From NCBI GenBank assembly GCA_944548615.1, contig OX155976.1, positions 3,672,442 to 3,736,441 on the forward strand: 64,000 nucleotides of DNA, given 5' to 3'. Numbering within the stretch: position 1 is the first letter of the stretch; each line of letters starts with the position of its first letter. The notes below the pieces were generated by a model, which saw nothing but the letters and a program-made list of their open reading frames with translations, was not told where the DNA came from and searched no databases. This DNA is from Micropterix aruncella (lineage: Eukaryota; Arthropoda; Insecta; Lepidoptera; Micropterigidae). The position numbers and the translations under genes are program-made. This document shows positions 58,352-64,000 of this stretch, in pieces.

Positions 58352-58755
58352 GGGGTCCCATCAAACTTGCAGAAGGCAAATTTGCAGACGGCAATCTTGC
58401 AGACGGCATTCTTGCAGGCGGCAGTTTTGCAGAAGGCAATCTTGCAGAAGGCAGTTTTGCAAATGTCAAAATGACCTAACCTAACCTAACAGAAAAACTT
58501 AAAACATTTTTTTTAATGTTTAGTTTGATGTATAAAAGTCATCCACTACAAGGATGCTGGTAATTAATGTCACTTCGATTTTAGGGAAAGAAAAACCTAA
58601 CCTAACCTAACAGAAAAACTTAAAAACTGTACTGAAGGTTGCCGCCTGCAAGTTTGCCGCCTGCAAGGTTGCCTCCTGCAAATCTGCCCTCAACAATTTT
58701 GGAGCTGTCAAAAGTGACATTTGTGCAAAATTGCCGCATGCAAAACTGGCGCCCC
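58352..58755. mobile_element. Foldback element with minisatellite arms and inner (CCTAA)3 blocks
   Basis: The left arm contains six or seven units of TTGCAGAAGGCAATC or TTGCAGACGGCAATC. The right arm contains inverted units (GCCGCCTGCAAGTTT). Inside are two direct copies of CCTAACCTAACCTAACAG with AAAAACTTAAAA (58486 and 58600). The CCTAA triplets equal the insect telomeric repeat but are too short to be telomeric. Confidence 0.65.
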
Positions 58756-59099
58756 CCGCTTCTTGTAAAAGTCGTCAAGGGTTGATTGCTTATGGTGTTG
58801 GGTAGCTGCAGTGATGGTCAGATTCTCCATTTTGTGGCGGTAGGTTCACGGAATGCCGATTCGGTATTCCGAATTCGGAAACCGGATACGGAAACCGAAT
58901 ACGGACACCGTGCGTGTGCGATTGCGCTAAAACGTGGTGGCGCTCAATAAAGTTTTTGCTTCTCGGTTTAACTTTCTTTTTTTAAATCCATTCATTCTTT
59001 GATTTATTTGTTTTTTTTTTTTTGAGATGAAGACGGGTATTATATTTTGACACCATCAGAGAAAATTAGAACCATTTCCAGGCTGAATACTGTCTGTGT

Positions 59100-60060
59100 G
59101 TCACGGCCGGTGTCATAGTGGTTAGGTCGCCTGATCTTACTTTGTAAGCAGTGGCGGCGCTAGACCACACTTGGACGTCGGCGAAATTAGGTTCGCGAGG
59201 CCTTTTTTATTTCCCAGTCAAAAAGAAAACGTTAAATTTCATGAGCCGAATTATAGTGAAACTAATGTATGAGTAAACGAGTTTTATTGCTAATCAAATG
59301 ATGTTAAAAATTACACAAATAGAAATTAAAATAGACGAACTTTTCGGCTTTTGGCCTCACTGAACTTTTTCAGGATTATGTCATAGCTAATACTAGCCGC
59401 TATTTCAGCTTCAATTGATAGAATTGATAACGCAGATAGTCTCTCTTAGGTCATCGTGCTTCTCAAGTAGGTCTTAATCAATTTTAACTTTGAGAAGCTT
59501 CTCTCAGCGGAAGCTGTACTGACGGGAACTGTGAGCATGATTTGAGCATATATTGCTATGTAAACATTTGGATATACCTATTTCTTCCAAATTATTTTCT
59601 AAAATGTACTGAATGAGTTGTTTCGCGTCGTTGACAGTCAAGTGAATTCGCTTTTAAAAGCTGTAGCTCTTCAGATAGCTTGAAAGGCTGTATGTCACTG
59701 TTTTCGCCGTCGCCATGTCGCAGTATTGTACCTAAATCATTACAATGCTTGAGAAGGTCCTCTTTTGATATCGATTTCAAATAACTGATATCGCAAATTG
59801 CTCAAAATATTCATTGAGCGCTTTAAATCGACATTCGGTGTCGACTATAATAGCATCTATCATTGTGTTAAAAAAGTTAACTCTGTAATGCATTTCAAAA
59901 GTCTGTAAATGCATTTAAATCATTTGTAAAAGTTTTGCGAGGCCCCCTTAGGTGCGAGGCCGTCGGCGGTCGCCGACGTCGCCGACGCCTAGCGCCGCCA
60001 CTGTTTGTAAGGACCCGGGTTCGATTCCCGGGCTGGGTTACCTTTTTCTATTAGTAGAAT
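59100..60060 (+). mobile_element. tRNA-like SINE head split by a hAT
   Basis: Joining 59100-59148 to 60012 onward gives TCATAGTGGTTAGGTCGCCT (box A-like), then GGGTTCGATTCCCGGG (box B). The anticodon arm does not fold as a normal tRNA, so it is a tRNA-derived SINE or pseudogene rather than a functional tRNA gene. Confidence 0.5.
59149..60003 (-). mobile_element. hAT element with 8-bp TSD TTTGTAAG
   Basis: Perfect 15-bp ends CAGTGGCGGCGCTAG and CTAGCGCCGCCACTG, flanked by TTTGTAAG (59141-59148 and 60004-60011). 855 bp. The minus strand between ~59790 and 59330 carries a decayed transposase C-terminus: SAERSFSKLKLIKTYLRSTM, then LSALSILSIE and FSEAKSRK. Confidence 0.92.
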
Positions 60061-60670
60061 AGAAGTCAAAGACCCATTCACATATTCTATATATAGTTCA
60101 AATTTTCCATGTTTTCTGGGTAGCAAATTTCAGAAATTACTTACAGCATACACAAAATTATTCTTTCGTTTGACTTTTTTGACAGTTTTGACTTTAGATT
60201 CGTCTTTTCCAGTGTGCAAATACTCTAAAAAGACGCGTATGACATAACGGTAACGTGAAAGTAAATACTCGTTAAAAATGTTTACAATCCTGTTCAAAAT
60301 TAACTAAAGTTATTTTTATTGCCATATTTGACATATACGACCCCAAAATAGCCGAAAAGGCCCATGGGTCATTAAAATCAGCATGAGAAAAATCATTTTG
60401 GTTTATTAGCGACCATCTTCAAAAACGGCCGCTATTTTGAGTCCGCTGGGCCAAATATGTCGGAACGGCGGGTCAAATCGACTATTTTGGTCTAATAAAT
60501 ACGTGTGCAAAAGGATTTGCTTTTATCACAATTTGCAGTTTTTGTTATTTGCAATTTGCTATGAGCAATAAAATGATAAAATTTTTTTTTTTTTCAATTT
60601 TTTTTTTTTCAATTTCAATTTATTTCCAAAAAATCTTAACAGATTGTAGAAACTTAATATTTAGGTACAT
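60060..60670. other. No gene recognised
   Basis: Mixed sequence including short AAAATAGCCGAAAAGGCCC-type stretches and poly(T). No supported feature. Confidence 0.4.
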
Positions 60671-60676
60671 TTAAAT

Positions 60677-60848
60677 TACAGTATATTAGTTCGTTTTTAC
60701 AATATTTAAATTTATCACCACGTACATACAGTTACTTCTTTATTGCTTTTAGTATATTAGTTCAGTAATTAATACAGTATATTAGTTCGTTTTTACAATA
60801 TTTAAATTTATCACCACGTACATACAGTTACTTCTTTATTGCTTTTAG
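60677..60848. repeat. Tandem duplication, ~73-bp unit
   Basis: CAGTATATTAGTTCGTTTTT through CACCACGTACATACAGTTAC and TTCTTTATTGCTTTTA occurs at 60677 and again at 60774, effectively unchanged. It lies in the 3' UTR of the minus-strand LINE at 60997. Confidence 0.8.
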
Positions 60849-60996
60849 GGCATCCAAATCATTTTTAAGATTTATTTACTAAAACCACAAATTAAAATAA
60901 TTGATAAAAATAATCAAGAAATTAAAATCAGAAAGTCAGAATAATTAAAAAATACTACTTAAAATTGTCAAAAAAATGACCAAAAAATTTGAAAAA

Positions 60997-61350
60997 TTAT
61001 TTAAAATTAACAAACTCATCGATCGAGTAAAAAGCTTTGTCTAATAAGAATTCTATAAGTAACTTTTTGAATAAGCTTTCCACTTGAATAGTTTTTAAAC
61101 TTTCTGGTAGCCTGTTAAAGTAATATGGCCCTGAGTATTTTGTGTCTTGCCTTGCTGTATTTAGTTTAATACATGGTATAAAAATGTTTAATTTATTTCT
61201 CGTATTTTTAGTATGTGTATCTGAAAACTTTTTATAATGTGTTTCTTTATTTTTAAAAAACTCAGTTAGTAACTTAAAGAGATAGAGTGAGGTTAAGGTG
61301 AGGATTCTTAGCCTTTTAAAAATGGGTCGACACGACTCTTCCCTTTTCAC
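60997..61350 (-). pseudogene. CR1-like LINE C-terminus
   Basis: A 117-codon minus-strand frame: SLYLFKLLTEFFKNKETHYK, then HTKNTRNKLNIFIPCIKLNT, SGPYYFNRLPESLKTIQ and FLLDKAFYSIDEFVN. HxxNTRxxxxL and YFNxLPxxLK motifs are diagnostic. 5'-truncated at ~61355. Confidence 0.78.
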
Positions 61351-61364
61351 CTTTGCAATTATTC

Positions 61365-61728
61365 TGTAACAAAAACTGCCTATTTTGTTGTCTTGTTTTC
61401 GCGCCTTTGTGCAGATTATGTTCGCTGCACCCGTTTTTCCATGTTTTCCCCGTGTTTAGTCATGTTTCCTGTTGGTTTTCGCTGTTTTCATGATTTTCTC
61501 CCATATTATGACAATTAAATGAACCATTTACGAAATTTCGTAAACATCACGTTTTTGACAGATAGAGCTGTGCAGTCGTAATTTTTATCGCTCTAGGCGA
61601 TTCTGGCGATTAATCGCGGTTGTGCTGGTCTAGCCCTACCTGTTATGGGTGACTTCCGTCGCCCTGCAATCGTTCTATTTCGCTTCAACATGGCTGAGAG
61701 ACAGACAGATAGATTCGGCTGTGAGAAT
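61365..61728 (+). mobile_element. Candidate 5' LTR region of a retrotransposon
   Basis: Sequence between the LINE fragment and a primer-binding-site-like motif. It begins near TGTAACAAAAACTGCC and ends before TGGCGACCG. The matching 3' LTR would be outside the window, so the boundaries are inferred from position only. Confidence 0.3.
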
Positions 61729-61740
61729 TGGCGACCGCCG
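61729..61740 (+). other. Primer-binding-site-like motif
   Basis: TGGCGACCGCCG begins with TGG, as expected for pairing to a tRNA 3' CCA end. Its first nine bases match the tRNA-Arg-type PBS recalled for gypsy-group elements. It lies 1.3 kb upstream of the gag start. Confidence 0.4.
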
Positions 61741-63065
61741 TAAGGAGTAAATCGGAGAGTGACCGCCTGGCGGTAAAAAAAAAATATTATGTGAAGTGTG
61801 TGTGATTTATCTGGTAAGCATTTAATCTCTTTTTGGGTAGCTTTTCAAGTAGGATCCTCGCGATTTTAACGGATTTTTTTTATTGATCGCAGCTTGCGGC
61901 ATCTATGAACTTCTGACACATGCGTATTTTAATTGCTGCTAATTAAGTAACGAAATCGTCACTAAATGTGACGGGACTTGCCTCCACGTCAGGAAATTTG
62001 CCTTCATATCCGGAATTAACCTCTTTATTTGACTGAACACATGTGACGTGCCGATAAGCGGAATTTGAAGAAAAGGGTGCCTGTGGGCGAATAAACACGG
62101 ATACTTTGCATAACCTTGTGTTTCTTTTTGTGCTTTAATCTTTTGTGTGTCTGAGGAAAAGGGTTTTCTGTTGGCCAAATTCAGTGCCGATCAATAAAAC
62201 CCACCCTCTGAGATCGATTTTTTTTAGGTTAATTTTTTTTTCAAAATTTCTTTCGGGTATCTTTTTTAATATAATTAGTTTCCTTCTTTTTCTTCAAAAG
62301 TAGGTGGCGTCCTTTTTTCTTTCATTCTTTTGGGTTTTGGTGGTTTCTACCGTGTTTTTTTTTTCAAACACGGAAATTAGTATTTTGCGGTTATAAAATT
62401 AGCGCTCCAACTTTAGGCCTATAAATTGGATTTTGGCTGTCAGAATATTCTTTTCCTCAGCCATTGAAGCACGATTTTTTAAGCACTTTGTTTAGAAATT
62501 GTATAAAAAATTAGAAGCATTTTTTTTGTTTTTTTTAATTTTTATTCATAGCGATTACCGCGAAAGAGGTTTGTAAGCACCGTCTTTTTGTTTTTGTATT
62601 TAGAAGCAACTTTTGTCATTGAATTAAGCGGTATTGTGTACTTGCAGTTTTGTCGGCATTAACAGCATTTTTTGTAATTTAAAGCGGTTACCGTGAAGAA
62701 GTATTTTGTACTTGCCGTTTTTTATGGTTACTATATTTTTTTGTCAGAATCTTAGATTTAAAGGCAATATATTAATTATTCTTTTAATACTTGGCATTGT
62801 TTAGCAGCAGGTTGTTTGTTATTTTAAGGCGGTTTCCGCGAAAAAGTTTTACGCTTGCCGTTTAAGTTTGTTAATATCATACTAATTATTTTTGTTAATT
62901 TTCAGATGTGAAGGCAATTATCCTGGTGAGGTAAGCAGCCAAATAAATCAGAGGTGCCGCAAGCAGTTAAAAAAGTTATTTCGTTCCATTTTATTTTTTT
63001 ATTTTTTTTTATTAATTTTCTTTTGGTTTTAATTTTTTTTGGTGGGATTTAAAATATATATATAA
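61741..63065 (+). other. Leader between PBS and gag
   Basis: AT-rich, T-run-rich sequence with no ORF. GCGGTTACCGTGAAGAAGT-like and GGCGGTTTCCGCGAAAAAGT-like units recur near 62550, 62685 and 62825, each followed by a GTACTTGCCGTTT- or ACGCTTGCCGTTT-like end. Confidence 0.45.
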
Positions 63066-64000
63066 ATGATGGCGTCTCCAGCGATAGTGTATTATGCTGC
63101 GTCACATTTAGTAAAGGCAGAACTCGATTATGAGTTCACGATTCGGGAGGTCACTCCAACCAATGTTGAAGCGATGAGAAAACAATTTAATTCACTCTTA
63201 AGGGAGTTTCCAGCTGAATCAATTACCTCAACGGATTTAGATCCGGATTCAGAATTTCAAGAATGTTCGATTAGACTTTCTTGTCTCCAAGAACTTATAG
63301 AGGAATTTATTAATAGCAAACAGAAACTTTTATATAAACGAATTAGCACTAAAACTGCACATATCTTTCATAGAGTTTCACGTATAAATCCTGCTAATTC
63401 AGACTCCAAGAAATTATTAGATAATTTAAAGGAGGAAGTTTTGGAAATTGTCGTACTGTTAGAAAAATATTTAGAAATTGTTCGTTCGGCTAGCCCGTTA
63501 CCAAATCCTGTAGTTCTTCCGATACCTTCTACTTCATTGCACGAGGGTGAGAAGCTTAGTCCTGAGGTGGTTCCTTTGGGCAGGAATTCTGAAGTGACGT
63601 CAGCTCCGTATATACAGCATGTTGATACGACACCAGTTCCTTTGGACAATAACTTTGTCATTTCTGACGAACGCATTCTTAAACCTTTAAATCTTGGTTT
63701 TACATTTGACGGCGATTCCTGTGTGGTCGAGTTCTTAGAACGATTGGATGAGATTAGGTTTTCGCGGAATATCTCGGATGCCAGGATGCTGAAATCGGCT
63801 TGTGAACTATTCCAGAAACAAGCGCTTAGTTGGTACCGTGCTAGAGCTTCGAGCATTTTCAGTTGGAAGCAGTTAGTTGCTGCACTCCGCTCCGATTTTG
63901 GCAGTTTAAATTACGATGCTGAAGTTTTGTCATTTGTACGGGGACGTAAACAAAAGTCGGATGAGAGGATGCATATTTTTGTTTCGGTCATGTTGGGCTA
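63066..64000 (+). CDS. gag: Retrotransposon gag, intact to window edge
   Basis: Open for 311 codons from ATGATGGCGTCTCC at 63066 to the end of the window with no stop. The first ~110 residues are helical and charged. A proline/serine-rich linker follows (~140-185). From ~215 comes the capsid-like block of Ty3/gypsy gag proteins: LGFTFDGDSCVVEFLERLDE, then RMLKSACELFQKQALSWYRA and RSDFGS. The FxG...FLxxLD and ALxWYRxx...W pattern is standard for retrotransposon gag. This is a structural protein of the particle. An undamaged frame suggests a young insertion. The pol region is beyond the edge. Confidence 0.85.
   Translation, partial: MMASPAIVYYAASHLVKAELDYEFTIREVTPTNVEAMRKQFNSLLREFPAESITSTDLDPDSEFQECSIRLSCLQELIEEFINSKQKLLYKRISTKTAHIFHRVSRINPANSDSKKLLDNLKEEVLEIVVLLEKYLEIVRSASPLPNPVVLPIPSTSLHEGEKLSPEVVPLGRNSEVTSAPYIQHVDTTPVPLDNNFVISDERILKPLNLGFTFDGDSCVVEFLERLDEIRFSRNISDARMLKSACELFQKQALSWYRARASSIFSWKQLVAALRSDFGSLNYDAEVLSFVRGRKQKSDERMHIFVSVMLG

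Noticed and set aside
58486..58615. Telomeric (CCTAA)n
   Set aside because: Only three units in each block and inside a foldback element, so not a telomere or a clear interstitial telomeric array.
59105..60040. Split functional tRNA gene
   Set aside because: After removing the hAT the anticodon arm does not fold canonically and no acceptor pairing is evident.
63368..63856. 162-codon minus-strand ORF
   Set aside because: Antisense shadow of the gag frame on the plus strand.

Overview
The window is nuclear DNA from an insect, most likely a moth or butterfly. This is inferred from AT-rich sequence, Helitrons that begin TCTATA and end GGGTCAGCTAG, a non-LTR 3' tail that runs into (GATGAT)n, CLIP-type serine protease sequence, and host genes split into short phase-matched exons inside introns crowded with transposable elements (TEs). 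No long host ORF, rRNA operon, CRISPR array or bacterial operon is present.

Two host genes are supported by exon phase. On the minus strand, five coding exons (14525-14373, 12871-12696, 8199-8102, 7188-7117, 5134-4969) join in frame into an EPLIN-like single-LIM-domain protein. All eight zinc ligands are rebuilt across one splice junction, and a CpG-rich stretch near 15.9-16.2 kb is a candidate 5' exon and promoter. On the plus strand, five exons (31597-31794, 38838-39005, 44506-44673, 45182-45305, 51656-51827) join in phase into Sushi-Sushi-MAM, a secreted or cell-surface adhesion architecture. A third host-like piece, at 13455-14091 (minus), is a broken serine protease followed by a CLIP domain in the wrong order. 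It sits inside a LIM-gene intron.

Almost everything else is TE sequence, much of it nested. Four hAT elements have exact 8-bp target duplications (32773-34300, 37382-38661, 52595-53190, 59149-60003). There are several Helitrons, TTAA-flanked piggyBac-like MITEs, a MITE family with 3-bp AAT/ATT duplications, a mariner, Harbinger pieces and many 5'-truncated non-LTR retrotransposons, including one family with an R2-like endonuclease domain. Two SINE-like copies are derived from 5S rRNA. The right edge carries an intact retrotransposon gag reading frame that runs off the window.

Three items look least described: a GC-rich ~660-bp repeat with ~10-bp target duplications, including one copy inserted in another; a repeat family that always abuts very long (TA)n arrays (9-9.2, 13, 20-22.7, 30.4-31.3 and 49.9 kb); and a ~2.4-kb element whose ends are packed with GAGCATGCTC-like palindromes. 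Long foldback structures are also common.
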